Shown here: positions 14,366 to 23,937 of the stretch, one piece after another
How the letters are laid out: each line of letters begins with the position of its first letter
How positions within the stretch are numbered: position 1 is the stretch's first letter
Assembly: GCA_045645205.1 (NCBI GenBank)
Contig: JAZRIJ010000043.1
Coordinates: 1-64,000, forward strand
Length of the DNA: 64,000 bases
Reading direction: 5' to 3'
From: RGIG1995 sp045645205
GTDB taxonomy: Bacteria > Bacillota > Clostridia > Oscillospirales > CAG-272
Position numbers and translations under genes: made by a program
The notes under the pieces: model-generated
Told to the model about the DNA's origin: nothing
Seen by the model: the letters and a program-made list of their open reading frames with translations, nothing else
The model's database searches: none

Positions 14366-15367
14366 GTGGCAAAAATAATCGGAGTTGACCTTGGCACATC
14401 AAATACTTACATATACAGAAAAGGCAGAGGAATAGTTGTAAGAGAGCCCTCAGTAATAGCCATAGATGAAGAAAAAAGCAAGGTTACCGCATTAGGTGAA
14501 AGCGCTTATGAAATGCAAGGCAAAGAACCTGCGGGAATAAAAGCTGTAAGACCCATAAAAGACGGTGTTATTTCCGAATTTGACATAACCGTAGCTATGC
14601 TACACGGATTTTTTGTTAAGGCAGCAGGCAAAGGCAGTCTGAACAGACCGAATGTTGTCCTTGCCGTATCAAACAGCATAACCGAGGTTGAAAGAAGAGC
14701 GCTCGAAGAGGCGGCGGCTGAAGCAGGCGCTCGGAGTGTCGCGATTATCCCCTCCACATTTGCCGCGGCATTAGGCGCGGGACTTCCTATTGAAGAACCG
14801 AGAGGAAACATGATAGTTAACATAGGCGGCGGTACAACGGATGTTGCTGTTATGAGTTTGGGCGGCATTATTCAAAGCGACTCAGTGAGGGTAGGCGGAG
14901 ACAAAATAGACGAAGCTATAGCCTCCTATCTAAAAAGAAAGTACAACCTTATAATAAGCATAACTGACGCTGGAGAACTGAAAAAAAATCTTGGTACTCT
15001 TGCGTACGAACCCAAAGAAAAGACGACAGAGGTATACGGACGTGATGCCGTAAGCGGACTGCCATTAAGCATAAAAATAAAAAACACCGAGCTTAAAGAA
15101 CCGATTGAGGAACAATTATCACACATAACCGACTGTATCAAGACCACACTTGAAAAACTGCACCCTGAACTTTCGGCGGATATTCACGATTACGGAATGA
15201 CACTTTCGGGTGGCGGTGCTTTGCTCGACGGAATAGATGATTATTTCTCAAAGCTTCTGGGCTTTGAGGTAAAGATAGCAGAAAAACCGCTCGATTGCTG
15301 TGTTGAAGGCATACAAAAGGTTATTGAACTGTTTCCTGACGCGATAAGCTTTAATGCAAGACAATAA
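14366..15367 (+). CDS. mreB: Rod-shape-determining actin homologue MreB
   Basis: This 333-residue filament-forming ATPase guides lateral wall synthesis. GVDLGTSNTYIY is the phosphate-1 loop, INIGGGTTDVAV-like NIGGGTTDVAVM is phosphate-2, and LSGGGALLDGIDDY is the C-terminal adenosine loop. Start GTG 14366 has GAGG about nine bases upstream. It precedes mreC and mreD. Confidence 0.95.
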   Translation: MAKIIGVDLGTSNTYIYRKGRGIVVREPSVIAIDEEKSKVTALGESAYEMQGKEPAGIKAVRPIKDGVISEFDITVAMLHGFFVKAAGKGSLNRPNVVLAVSNSITEVERRALEEAAAEAGARSVAIIPSTFAAALGAGLPIEEPRGNMIVNIGGGTTDVAVMSLGGIIQSDSVRVGGDKIDEAIASYLKRKYNLIISITDAGELKKNLGTLAYEPKEKTTEVYGRDAVSGLPLSIKIKNTELKEPIEEQLSHITDCIKTTLEKLHPELSADIHDYGMTLSGGGALLDGIDDYFSKLLGFEVKIAEKPLDCCVEGIQKVIELFPDAISFNARQ

Positions 15368-15382
15368 CAGGAGAATAATACA

Positions 15383-16222
15383 TTGAAAAATCTGTTTCAA
15401 AACAAATTTATGATAGTGCTTATAGTAATTTCTGTGTTGCTCGTAGGCACGACATCGTTCATCTCAGCTTTAGGCTATACCTCCTATGTCAGAAATGCCA
15501 TAGGTATTGTTTTAACGCCCGTTCAGCAGGGAGCAAACTTTATTTTTGACAGCATTGAAAATATTTTTTCTTCAAAAGAAGACTACAAGAAGCTGAAAAA
15601 AGAAAATGAAGAATTAAAAAAGCAACTTGCCGATAACAAAGCTTGTCTTTCCGAGGCAGAGCTTGCAATTGCACAATACAAAGAGCTGAAAAATTACCTC
15701 GGCATTAAGGAAGAACATACCAACATTACTTTTGAAAACGCAGTCGTAACAGGCAGACAGTCAGGCACACACACAACGATATATACCGTAAACAAGGGTA
15801 CCTATCACGGCATTAACCCCGGTATGCCTGTTATAGACAATTACGGTGTTGTTGGCTGTGTCAGCGAGGCAGGACTTACATGGTGCAAGGTTACATCGGT
15901 TATTGAACCTGATATCTCATTAGGTATAATTGTTGAACGAACAGGAGACAGCGGTATTTGTAACGGAAGCTTTACGGCAGCAAAGAACGGACTTTGTGTT
16001 GTGTCATACCTTCCTGCAGATACTGACATTAAAGAAGGTGACATAATAATTACATCAGATGAAAGCTCTGTGTACCCAAAGGGACTTCTTGTAGGAACGA
16101 TAAAATCAATTGAACCTGATCCCGTTTCAAGAGAAATAAAAGCATACGTTGAACCGGCGTCAAATCTTACGGAAGTAGAAAAGGTAATGATAATTACCGG
16201 ATTTGAAAGCGTTTATGAATAA
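15383..16222 (+). CDS. mreC: Rod-shape-determining protein MreC
   Basis: This 279-residue bitopic protein has one N-terminal membrane helix (residues about 8-28), a coiled coil (KEDYKKLKKENEELKKQLADNKA) and the extracytoplasmic MreC double beta-barrel (from VVTGRQSG on). GMPVIDNYGVVGCV is diagnostic. It links MreB to the elongation penicillin-binding protein. Start TTG 15383 follows AGGAG. The stop overlaps the mreD start. Confidence 0.94.
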   Translation: MKNLFQNKFMIVLIVISVLLVGTTSFISALGYTSYVRNAIGIVLTPVQQGANFIFDSIENIFSSKEDYKKLKKENEELKKQLADNKACLSEAELAIAQYKELKNYLGIKEEHTNITFENAVVTGRQSGTHTTIYTVNKGTYHGINPGMPVIDNYGVVGCVSEAGLTWCKVTSVIEPDISLGIIVERTGDSGICNGSFTAAKNGLCVVSYLPADTDIKEGDIIITSDESSVYPKGLLVGTIKSIEPDPVSREIKAYVEPASNLTEVEKVMIITGFESVYE

Positions 16223-16760
16223 GAATTTCAGTTTAGATTATTTATTGGATATACTTATTTACGGTCTGCTTGCCATACTACTTGCGGTATTGCAAACGAC
16301 CCTTTTGCCGCGCTTTCAGATATATAACGCTCTGCCCGATATAATAATAGGCGCTGTCTGCTGTATCGGGGTATACAGAAGAGAGAACATTTCGGCGCTT
16401 TTCGGTTTATTTGCCGGACTATGTGTTGAAGCTTTGGGCAGCACGGGTCTTTCTTTACTTCCTCTGTTTTATACCTTTGCAGGCTATGTCTGCGGAAGAG
16501 TGGGAACAAACGCAAGAGAAAAAGCTCACTTTGCCGCATTTCTCATATCCCTGCCTTTGCTATGCCTTTCAAGAACAGTTCTTTCATTCTTTAATCATTT
16601 TATAAATTACTTTGGAAATTTAGATTTTAAACAACTTTTTCTCTTTACCATTTTACCCGAATATATATATACTCTCGTTATGTGTTTTCCCGTTTTTTTG
16701 TTGGTAAAGCTATTTGAGATCCCATTAAATGCCACAAGGAAGAGAGGAGGATTGTATTGA
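16215..16760 (+). CDS. mreD: Rod-shape-determining protein MreD
   Basis: This 181-residue polytopic membrane protein has five or six hydrophobic segments. Key features are LQTTLLPRFQIYNALPDIIIGAV and GLFAGLCVEALGSTGLSLLP, typical of MreD. ATG 16215 lies inside the mreC end (8-bp overlap). Its TGA overlaps the TTG start of the next gene. Membrane partner of MreC and PBP2 in the elongation machinery. Confidence 0.9.
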   Translation: MNKNFSLDYLLDILIYGLLAILLAVLQTTLLPRFQIYNALPDIIIGAVCCIGVYRRENISALFGLFAGLCVEALGSTGLSLLPLFYTFAGYVCGRVGTNAREKAHFAAFLISLPLLCLSRTVLSFFNHFINYFGNLDFKQLFLFTILPEYIYTLVMCFPVFLLVKLFEIPLNATRKRGGLY

Positions 16761-18853
16761 AAAAACAAGGAAGATACAATTTCAGATACATTTTACTGAC
16801 CGCTCTTTTTATTCTTGTATTTGTTGCGTTTTTTGCAAAGATAATATACATGCAGTACACAGCACCCGAAAAAACAACCGATTCCGAGCTGTCGGTCAGA
16901 ACGCTGAACGTTAAGGCACTAAGGGGCGAAATATACGACCGCAACGGAATTAAGCTTGTATCAAACAACTATACATACGACGTTCACCTCGATGCAGGCA
17001 GTTTGCCAAAAAGCAATTTTGGTATAAACAACACGCTTATTACTCTTATTAATATTTTAGACGAAGACATAGACACTCCTTTTTTCCCTATTCAAAACGA
17101 ACTTGAAAATGCGGAATACAAAGCTTTTGAAACTGATAGTTCAGAATATAAGAGCTTTATGAAAATGCTGGACAGATTCAATCTTTCAAGAGACACCTCA
17201 TGCCAAGACTTAATTGCTTTTCTATGCAACAGATACGGACTAATCGGCAGAGATAATAAATATACAGTTGATGAAAAATATATTATTTCGGTAACAGCAT
17301 TGCGTTATGAAGCCGAAAGACAAAATTTCAGTACTCTTAATCCCTTTACAGTTGCCACAAATATAACTTTGAAAAAGCTAACCGCAGTGGAGGAAGCCTA
17401 TCTTGACGGTGTCGAGATAGAAAAGAACGCAGATCGGATTTACAACTATCCGGGTTATGCCAGCCATATACTTGGCAGAACAGGTAAAATACAGTCAGAG
17501 GATTTAGAGTACTATACTGAAAAAGGATACTCCATGGACGCAATTGTCGGTATTGACGGAGTTGAGAAATCATTTGAGGAATACTTGAGGGGGATTGACG
17601 GCACACTTGTTATTGTAGAAGACAAAAACGGAAATATAGTTGACGAATACTACAAGACCGAGCCTGTTCCCGGCAAAGACATATATCTTACACTCGATAT
17701 AAATTTACAGATAACAGCTGAAGACTCCCTTGCATATAATATTGAATATATAAAAACTAAGGCTGACAAGGAAATTGCCGAAGAAACAGCAAAATATACC
17801 GATAATAACGGTAATCTTCTTCCCAATGCCGATATACCGCAATATATAGGCGAAGACGTTACATCAGGAGCGGCTACTTTAGTTAACCCAAACAACGGTG
17901 AAATATACGCCCTGGCTTCCTATCCAACCTTTGATCTTTCTACATTTTTGCAGGATTATAACAGTTTACTCAAAGCAGAAAACACTCCCCTTTTCAACAG
18001 AGCTCTGCTTGGCACCTACGAGCCTGGTTCTACATTTAAAATAAGCGTAGCGGCAGCTGCTCTTGAACACGGTATCATAAACAGAAATACAACTATTTTT
18101 GACAGCGGAGTATATAAATATTACAAAGACTTTCAGCCTGAATGTTGGATATATACATCTTACGGCTACGGGCACGGCAATATGAACGTTATATCAGCCA
18201 TTCAACATTCCTGCAACTACTTCTTTTATGATATAGGAAAACAATTAACCATTAATACTCTTAATTCATATTGCAAAACCTTAGGACTTGGTCAACATAC
18301 GGGAATTGAACTTCCCGAAGCAAACGGAATTTTGGCAGGTCCCGAATACAGCGCATCTATCAATAAGCAATGGGTTCCCGGCGATACAGTACAGGCATCA
18401 ATCGGACAATCGGACAATACATTTACTCCACTACAAATATCCATGTATCTTTCAACCATCGTCAACGGTGGAACAAGATATAAGGCGCATTTGCTCCATT
18501 CTGTCCGTGAATACGGCACAAATAAGATAATATATGAGGAATTGCCATCGGCTTTAAACACTGTTCAGTTATCAGCCGAGAATCTTGAAATTTTAAAAAC
18601 AGGTATGAAAAACGTTATGGAAAACGGTACTGCCGCCCCTGTTTTTTCAGATTATCCCATTGAAATGGGTGGTAAAACCGGTACTGCGCAGGTTGGAAAA
18701 AACAAGAGTAACAATGGTATTTTTATGGCATTTGCTCCTTATGATGTTCCCGAGATCGTTGCATCCTGCATTATTGAGCAGGCAGGAGGCAGTAATGACG
18801 TCGGATTGACTGTAAGGCGAATGTTTAACAAATATTTTAATATTGTTGAATAA
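16757..18853 (+). CDS. mrdA: Class B penicillin-binding protein (PBP2-type transpeptidase)
   Basis: This 698-residue transpeptidase has one N-terminal membrane anchor. The pedestal/dimerisation region begins at LRGEIYDRNGIKLVSN. The catalytic domain has SxxK as STFK (EPGSTFKIS), SxN as SCN (QHSCNYFFYDIG) and KTG as GGKTGTAQV. It crosslinks peptidoglycan during elongation with MreBCD. Start TTG 16757 is preceded by GGAGG and overlaps the mreD stop by 4 bp. An insertion-rich linker (about residues 60-190) makes it somewhat longer than the E. coli form. Confidence 0.93.
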   Translation: MKKQGRYNFRYILLTALFILVFVAFFAKIIYMQYTAPEKTTDSELSVRTLNVKALRGEIYDRNGIKLVSNNYTYDVHLDAGSLPKSNFGINNTLITLINILDEDIDTPFFPIQNELENAEYKAFETDSSEYKSFMKMLDRFNLSRDTSCQDLIAFLCNRYGLIGRDNKYTVDEKYIISVTALRYEAERQNFSTLNPFTVATNITLKKLTAVEEAYLDGVEIEKNADRIYNYPGYASHILGRTGKIQSEDLEYYTEKGYSMDAIVGIDGVEKSFEEYLRGIDGTLVIVEDKNGNIVDEYYKTEPVPGKDIYLTLDINLQITAEDSLAYNIEYIKTKADKEIAEETAKYTDNNGNLLPNADIPQYIGEDVTSGAATLVNPNNGEIYALASYPTFDLSTFLQDYNSLLKAENTPLFNRALLGTYEPGSTFKISVAAAALEHGIINRNTTIFDSGVYKYYKDFQPECWIYTSYGYGHGNMNVISAIQHSCNYFFYDIGKQLTINTLNSYCKTLGLGQHTGIELPEANGILAGPEYSASINKQWVPGDTVQASIGQSDNTFTPLQISMYLSTIVNGGTRYKAHLLHSVREYGTNKIIYEELPSALNTVQLSAENLEILKTGMKNVMENGTAAPVFSDYPIEMGGKTGTAQVGKNKSNNGIFMAFAPYDVPEIVASCIIEQAGGSNDVGLTVRRMFNKYFNIVE

Positions 18854-18880
18854 ATATTATTTTTACGGAGTTTTAGTAAA

Positions 18881-20083
18881 ATGAAAAAAATTATACTTTT
18901 AATGATTGTATGTACAGTTGCAATTATTTCACTGTCATGTAAATCAAAAACACCCGATACAAATGGATTTGAGTGTGAATTTGACAATGAAACCATGACT
19001 GCCTCTGTTATGGGATATACCGGAAACGAAGACGTTATAACCATTCCTAAGCTTATCGGGGACTACACTGTAACTTCAATCGGCAGGAATGCATTTAAAG
19101 AAATGTATGATGTTTCTAAAATATTAATCCCAGAAACAGTTACATCAATAGAAGCCTCGGCATTTGAGCTATGCGTAAGTCTTGAAGAAATTATCCTTCC
19201 CTCTTCTTTGCAAAAACTTGGAAATACAGCCTTTGCAAGCTGTCGCAGCTTGAAAAAAATAACAATTCCTGCAAATGTATCATCTATTGGTCTTTGCGTA
19301 TTTACGGGATGTACATCTCTTGAAACCATAAAGGTTGATGAAAACAATATAAGCTATTCTTCGGACAAATACGGCGTACTGCTTGACAAAAATCAAACAA
19401 CAGTTATTCAATTCCCTTTAGGCAGTCAGCACTTAAACTATGAAATGCCCGAAACAGTTACAAAAATTTTAAGTTATGCATTTGAAAAAACGCAGTATCT
19501 TGAAGCGGTAACATTTTCTCCCAAGCTAAAAATTATTGAAAGCTACGCTTTTCAGGCATCAAGTATTAGAGAAGCAATTTTTTTCGACGGACTTGAAGAA
19601 ATCGGTTCATTTTGCTTTAATGAATCAAAGTTAATTACCCTTGAACTTGGAAACACGGTAAAAAAGCTGGGCGACTCCGCTTTTAGTTGGTGCGTATCTC
19701 TCGGTAATGTTACTATCCCGGCCCCCCTTGAAAGTATCGGCACATCAGCATTCTATATGTGTACTTCTGTATCAGAATATAAAGTTGACAAAGATAACAA
19801 AGCTTTTTTGAGTGATGAAAACGGTGTGCTTTTTGATAAGAGTATGACCTATCTTATGTATTATCCTATAGCAAGCACAGCAACGGAATATACTATTCCC
19901 TATGGAGTGGAAACTATCTCCGCACGAGCATTCTCTCCTTCGCTCAATCTGAAAATAGTTACAGTGCCTGATTCTGTCGAAACAATAAGCGAACAGGCAT
20001 TTGCGTATTGTACAAACCTTAATAATATTGTCTATGAAGGAAGTCAGCCGAAAAATATAGCTGAAAACGCATTCGAAAAATAA
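18881..20083 (+). CDS. Leucine-rich-repeat (BspA-type) surface lipoprotein
   Basis: This 400-residue exported protein has a lipoprotein signal (hydrophobic stretch, then SLSC with the lipidated Cys at 20). Tandem LRR_5/BspA-type repeats of about 23 residues follow, of the form 'I-G-x-x-A-F-x-x-C-x-x-L-x-x-I-x-I-P', for example SIEASAFELCVSLEEIILPSS. Such proteins mediate surface adhesion or protein contacts. It begins 27 bp after the PBP gene with CGGAG and may be the last gene of that run. A terminator near 20.15 kb follows. Confidence 0.88.
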   Translation: MKKIILLMIVCTVAIISLSCKSKTPDTNGFECEFDNETMTASVMGYTGNEDVITIPKLIGDYTVTSIGRNAFKEMYDVSKILIPETVTSIEASAFELCVSLEEIILPSSLQKLGNTAFASCRSLKKITIPANVSSIGLCVFTGCTSLETIKVDENNISYSSDKYGVLLDKNQTTVIQFPLGSQHLNYEMPETVTKILSYAFEKTQYLEAVTFSPKLKIIESYAFQASSIREAIFFDGLEEIGSFCFNESKLITLELGNTVKKLGDSAFSWCVSLGNVTIPAPLESIGTSAFYMCTSVSEYKVDKDNKAFLSDENGVLFDKSMTYLMYYPIASTATEYTIPYGVETISARAFSPSLNLKIVTVPDSVETISEQAFAYCTNLNNIVYEGSQPKNIAENAFEK

Positions 20084-20140
20084 ACTGTATTGTTTTGACC
20101 AAACTTTTTAGAGAGCATGACAGGTATTTTTTCTTATACA

Positions 20141-20168
20141 AAAAAGGAGGCAAATGCCTCCTTTAAAT
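20141..20168. terminator. Bidirectional terminator between LRR lipoprotein and pgsA
   Basis: AAAGGAGGCA and TGCCTCCTTT form a 10-bp stem with a 2-base centre, flanked by A and T runs, between convergent genes. Confidence 0.8.
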
Positions 20169-20181
20169 TTTTAATATATGC

Positions 20182-20775
20182 TTACTTTTCGGGATCAAGC
20201 AAGGGCCAGTATGCCTTGAGATAGTCAAGTCCCGACCATATCGTCATAAACACCATAAAAGCCAATGATACATAGCTCAAAACATGATATTGATTTATAA
20301 ATGTATTTGCAAAAAATGCAGGTTCAAGAATCATTACAAGTATAGCAACTATCTGAGATACGGTCTTAATCTTTCCAAGATAAGCCGCCGCAATAACTAC
20401 CGACGCGCCGTTTGATGCAATCATACGCAAAGAGGTTACTGCAAGCTCACGCAAGATAACCGTAAAAGTTGCCCATGCAAAAATCATAAAGAACAGTTTA
20501 TCTTCTGTCAACGTTGTCAATATGGCTATATATCCGCCAATCGTCATAAGTTTGTCTGCAACAGGGTCAAGAAATTTACCAAAATCCGTTATAAGATTAT
20601 GCTTTCTTGCTATTTTTCCATCAAGCATATCGGTCAAAGCGGTAAGTCCGAATATTGCCGCCGCCGCTATTCTTGACCAAAACTGTCCAAATACGGGAAA
20701 CATAATTATGAACATAAAAAACGGAATCATTATCATTCTTAAAACCGTCAATTTGTTCGGAAGATTCATTTTCAT
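20182..20775 (-). CDS. pgsA: CDP-diacylglycerol-glycerol-3-phosphate phosphatidyltransferase
   Basis: This 197-residue membrane enzyme makes phosphatidylglycerol phosphate. The CDP-alcohol phosphatidyltransferase motif D-G-x2-A-R-x8-G-x3-D-x3-D is seen as DGKIARKHNLITDFGKFLDPVAD, with the preceding TD. Several hydrophobic helices follow. ATG 20775 shares its first base with the rimO stop and has AGGAG ten bases upstream. The recA-recX-rimO-pgsA order reads in one direction. Confidence 0.94.
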   Translation of the reverse strand: MKMNLPNKLTVLRMIMIPFFMFIIMFPVFGQFWSRIAAAAIFGLTALTDMLDGKIARKHNLITDFGKFLDPVADKLMTIGGYIAILTTLTEDKLFFMIFAWATFTVILRELAVTSLRMIASNGASVVIAAAYLGKIKTVSQIVAILVMILEPAFFANTFINQYHVLSYVSLAFMVFMTIWSGLDYLKAYWPLLDPEK

Positions 20776-22103
20776 TATTTCGTTTCTCCTATCAAATCAT
20801 AATCGAGCACTTCTGTTATTTTGACATTATATATCTTACCCTCAGGAAGTCTCTTTCCGCAGGTAAAGTAAACTTTTCCGTCAATTTCGGGTGCATCGGC
20901 AGTGCTTCTGCCAAAATGCGCCCCCGATACTGAATCGTAACCCTCACAAAGCACTTTTATCACCTTGCCAACCTTTGCCTCATTATATGCGGCATTGATA
21001 TCATACTGCATATCCATTATAATATCGCATCTGTCTTGTTTTGTTTGCTCGTCTACTTGATCATCAAATTCATAGGCAGGTGTTCCCTCTTCTCTGGAGT
21101 ATGTAAACGCACCGAGACGTTCAAATCTTGTTTCCTTCAGATATTCGCATAGCTCTGTGAAATCCTCCTCAGTCTCTCCGGGAAAGCCTGTTATAACAGT
21201 TGTACGCAATGTTATATCGGGGATTGCCTTACGAAGTCTTTCAACAGCGCTCTTTATAACAGCCTGTCCGCCGTGGCGGTTCATTCGTTTAAGTACATTT
21301 TCTGAAATATGCTGAATAGGCATATCAATATACTTTACCACACGGTCATTTGTTTTTATTTCCTCGATAAGCTCATCAGTTATCTTGTCGGGATAACAGT
21401 ACAAAAGTCTTATCCAATGAATATTTGTTTCATCGGTTATTCTGCGTATAAGCTCTGCCAATTTATATTCGCCATAAAGGTCAACGCCGTATCTTGTTGT
21501 ATCCTGTGCAACAAGGGTCAGCTCAAGTACACCCAAAGACTCAAGATTTTTTGCCTCTTTAACAATATCCTCCATAGTTCTGCTTCTGAACTTACCTCTA
21601 ATTGCTGGAATAGCGCAGTATGCGCACTTATTGTCGCACCCCTCTGCAATTTTTAGATATGCCATATATTCAGGCGTGGTAACAAGTCTGTCACCGCTGA
21701 AATCATAGTTGTCTATATCTCCAAACTTTTTAAAAAATTTCTTCTTTTCAACGCTTTTTACTGCCTCAGCAATATCATGTATAGCCGCAACACCTATGAC
21801 CGCATCACATTCGGGCAATTCCTTTACAAGCTCATCACGATATCTTTCGGAGAGACAGCCTGTAACAATAATTCCCTTGCATTTTGCATTTGTCTTAAGC
21901 CATGCTGCGTCAAGAATGGTGTCTATAGACTCCTGCTTTGCACCTTCGGTAAAAGCGCAGGTATTTATTATAATTATATCCGCTTCTGTCTCCTCGGGAG
22001 TGATCTCATACCCTGCCGTGTAAAGCTCATTCAGCATTATTTCGGTATCGATCTGGTTTTTTGGACAGCCAAGAGATATAAATCCCACTTTAGTCTTCTT
22101 CAT
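20775..22103 (-). CDS. rimO: Ribosomal protein S12 methylthiotransferase RimO
   Basis: This 442-residue radical-SAM enzyme adds a methylthio group to an Asp of ribosomal protein S12. The N-terminal UPF0004 domain carries Cys in GCPKNQID, NTCAF and TGCLSERY. The radical SAM motif is EGCDNKCAYCAIP, and a C-terminal TRAM domain follows. RimO rather than MiaB is supported by SLGCPKN and YDLIGE at the tail. ATG 22103 is inside the recX end. An upstream ATG at 22130 lacks family support. Confidence 0.94.
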   Translation of the reverse strand: MKKTKVGFISLGCPKNQIDTEIMLNELYTAGYEITPEETEADIIIINTCAFTEGAKQESIDTILDAAWLKTNAKCKGIIVTGCLSERYRDELVKELPECDAVIGVAAIHDIAEAVKSVEKKKFFKKFGDIDNYDFSGDRLVTTPEYMAYLKIAEGCDNKCAYCAIPAIRGKFRSRTMEDIVKEAKNLESLGVLELTLVAQDTTRYGVDLYGEYKLAELIRRITDETNIHWIRLLYCYPDKITDELIEEIKTNDRVVKYIDMPIQHISENVLKRMNRHGGQAVIKSAVERLRKAIPDITLRTTVITGFPGETEEDFTELCEYLKETRFERLGAFTYSREEGTPAYEFDDQVDEQTKQDRCDIIMDMQYDINAAYNEAKVGKVIKVLCEGYDSVSGAHFGRSTADAPEIDGKVYFTCGKRLPEGKIYNVKITEVLDYDLIGETK

Positions 22104-22608
22104 TTTCTTCAAGCAACCTCGTGTATGCATATTTTATTTCCGCATAGCCATAGCCATAGCGCGCTAATGCCGCCGTAACCGACCTTGCGGTTTTACTGTC
22201 AAGTATTTTTTCCGCCAGCCTTTTCTTTCGAACCAGCTTCAGACAATTTTCTTTAAAATCCACCTCGGAAACACATTCATCAAACTGCTCACCGATAAGG
22301 CTTTTATCAAAGCCTTTTTTTTGCAGTTCAAGTTTTATCCTGCTCCGACCGTACAGCTTTTTGTCTGCTAAGTATTCTGACACCGAATGCATAAGCCGCG
22401 CATCATTTATAAGTCCGGCTTCCTTTAGTTTTTCGACAGCACGGTCAATTGCCACTTCGTCAAAGCCTTTTCTTTCAAGCTTGTTACGGAGATTTTTCTC
22501 TGTATTATCGGCAAAAACCAAAATGTTTGTCGCCGCCGCCATTACCTCTTTTACAGACTCATCACGCGGCTTGGGTTCGTCTTTGTCAATATCATCTATT
22601 CTTTTCAT
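22090..22608 (-). CDS. recX: Recombination regulator RecX
   Basis: This 172-residue protein has the three-helix tandem repeats of RecX (ERKGFDEVAIDRAVEKLKEAGLINDARL, then LYGRSRIKLELQKKGFDKSLI). It binds RecA filaments and modulates their activity. It starts 7 bp after recA and overlaps rimO by 14 bp. Confidence 0.92.
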   Translation of the reverse strand: MKRIDDIDKDEPKPRDESVKEVMAAATNILVFADNTEKNLRNKLERKGFDEVAIDRAVEKLKEAGLINDARLMHSVSEYLADKKLYGRSRIKLELQKKGFDKSLIGEQFDECVSEVDFKENCLKLVRKKRLAEKILDSKTARSVTAALARYGYGYAEIKYAYTRLLEENEED

Positions 22609-22615
22609 AACTCAA

Positions 22616-23719
22616 TTATTCGTTTTCAAGGTCGGCAACCGACACATCAAAATCCTCGTCAAGATCAATGCTGTCATTCTGCACTTCACCATTCTTAAAT
22701 CTTTCAACAATTCTGTCTTCAACCAACTTGAACAATTCAGCGTTATCCTCAAGCGCCTGACGCGCATTGTCTCTTCCCTGCGCAAGACGATTTCCGTCAA
22801 TATAAAACCACGCGCCGCTCTTTTCTATTATACCCATCTCAACGCCTACTTCAACAAGCTCGCTCGACTTAGAAATCCCCTTGCCGTAAAGAATATCAAA
22901 TTCAGCAACTTTAAATGGTGGAGCAACCTTGTTCTTTACTATCTTACACTTAACTCTGTTACCATAAGACTCCGTACCATTTTTAAGAGTTTCAACACGT
23001 CTAATGTCAATTCTTACCGATGCATAATATTTAAGAGCAGTACCGCCCGATGTAACCTCGGGATTACCGTACATAACGCCTATCTTCATACGAAGTTGGT
23101 TGATAAAAATAACAACGCAGTTTGATTTTGCAATAGAGCCTGAAAGCTTACGCAATGCCTGCGACATTAGTCTTGCCTGTCCGGCAACCTGCGCATCGCC
23201 TATATCTCCGTCAATCTCCTGCTGTGTAACAAGCGCCGCCACAGAGTCAACTACAACTACATCAACAGCTCCCGAGCGTACCAACGCATCAAGAATGCCA
23301 AGAGCCGCTTCACCGCTTTCGGGCTGTGATACCAATAGCTCGTCTACATCAACGCCGATAGCAGCAGCATATTGGGGATCAAGAGCATTTTCAACATCAA
23401 TATATGCCGCAGTTCCCCCTGTTTTCTGAACCTCGGAAACAACATGAAGTGCAAGGGTAGTTTTACCCGAAGCCTCAGGACCGTAAATTTCTATTATTCT
23501 TCCTCTCGGAACGCCGCCGACACCTAATGCTAAATCAAGAGACAACGAGCCTGTGGAAACAGCTGTAACATTCATATTTGTGTTTTCACCGAGTCTCATA
23601 ATAGAGCCTGCGCCGTGATCCTTTGTTATCTGTGAAAGTGCCGTTTGGAGTGCCTTTTTCTTTGCTTCTTTATCTTGGATCTGTACAACCGATTCGGTCT
23701 TTTTTGCTTTCTGTGCCAT
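22616..23719 (-). CDS. recA: Recombinase RecA
   Basis: This 367-residue DNA-dependent ATPase drives strand exchange and SOS induction. Walker A is GPEASGKTT, followed by YIDVENALDPQYA, VVVDSVAALV, loop-2 residues near FINQLRMKIGVMYGNPEVTSGG and the C-terminal acidic tail DLDEDFDVSVADLENE. It heads recA-recX-rimO-pgsA. The -35/-10 upstream is good, but I find no GAAC-N4-GTTC LexA box in the leader. Confidence 0.98.
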   Translation of the reverse strand: MAQKAKKTESVVQIQDKEAKKKALQTALSQITKDHGAGSIMRLGENTNMNVTAVSTGSLSLDLALGVGGVPRGRIIEIYGPEASGKTTLALHVVSEVQKTGGTAAYIDVENALDPQYAAAIGVDVDELLVSQPESGEAALGILDALVRSGAVDVVVVDSVAALVTQQEIDGDIGDAQVAGQARLMSQALRKLSGSIAKSNCVVIFINQLRMKIGVMYGNPEVTSGGTALKYYASVRIDIRRVETLKNGTESYGNRVKCKIVKNKVAPPFKVAEFDILYGKGISKSSELVEVGVEMGIIEKSGAWFYIDGNRLAQGRDNARQALEDNAELFKLVEDRIVERFKNGEVQNDSIDLDEDFDVSVADLENE

Positions 23720-23782
23720 AACTTTTCAAAATCCTTTCAAGCTATATCTGCTATCTGTATTTCTGACATACTTATACATATT

Positions 23783-23811
23783 ATTTTATCAAATTTTCAC
23801 CGTTTTGTCAA
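23783..23811 (-). promoter_or_regulatory. Promoter of recA
   Basis: On the minus strand, TTGACA (23806-23811) and TAAAAT (23783-23788) are separated by 17 bp, 63 bp before the recA start codon. Confidence 0.7.
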
Positions 23812-23937
23812 TTACACTTGGCTATCTATTATAGTTTATTTACAAAATATTATATACTTTTTGCAATTACTGTGTTATAATAACAAATGGTAAAAATTTT
23901 TTCTCCCCACACAAAAAAACTTGAGAGGTTATATAAA

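Noticed and set aside
23720..23811. LexA (SOS) box before recA
   Set aside because: The leader contains a good promoter but no GAAC-N4-GTTC type site.
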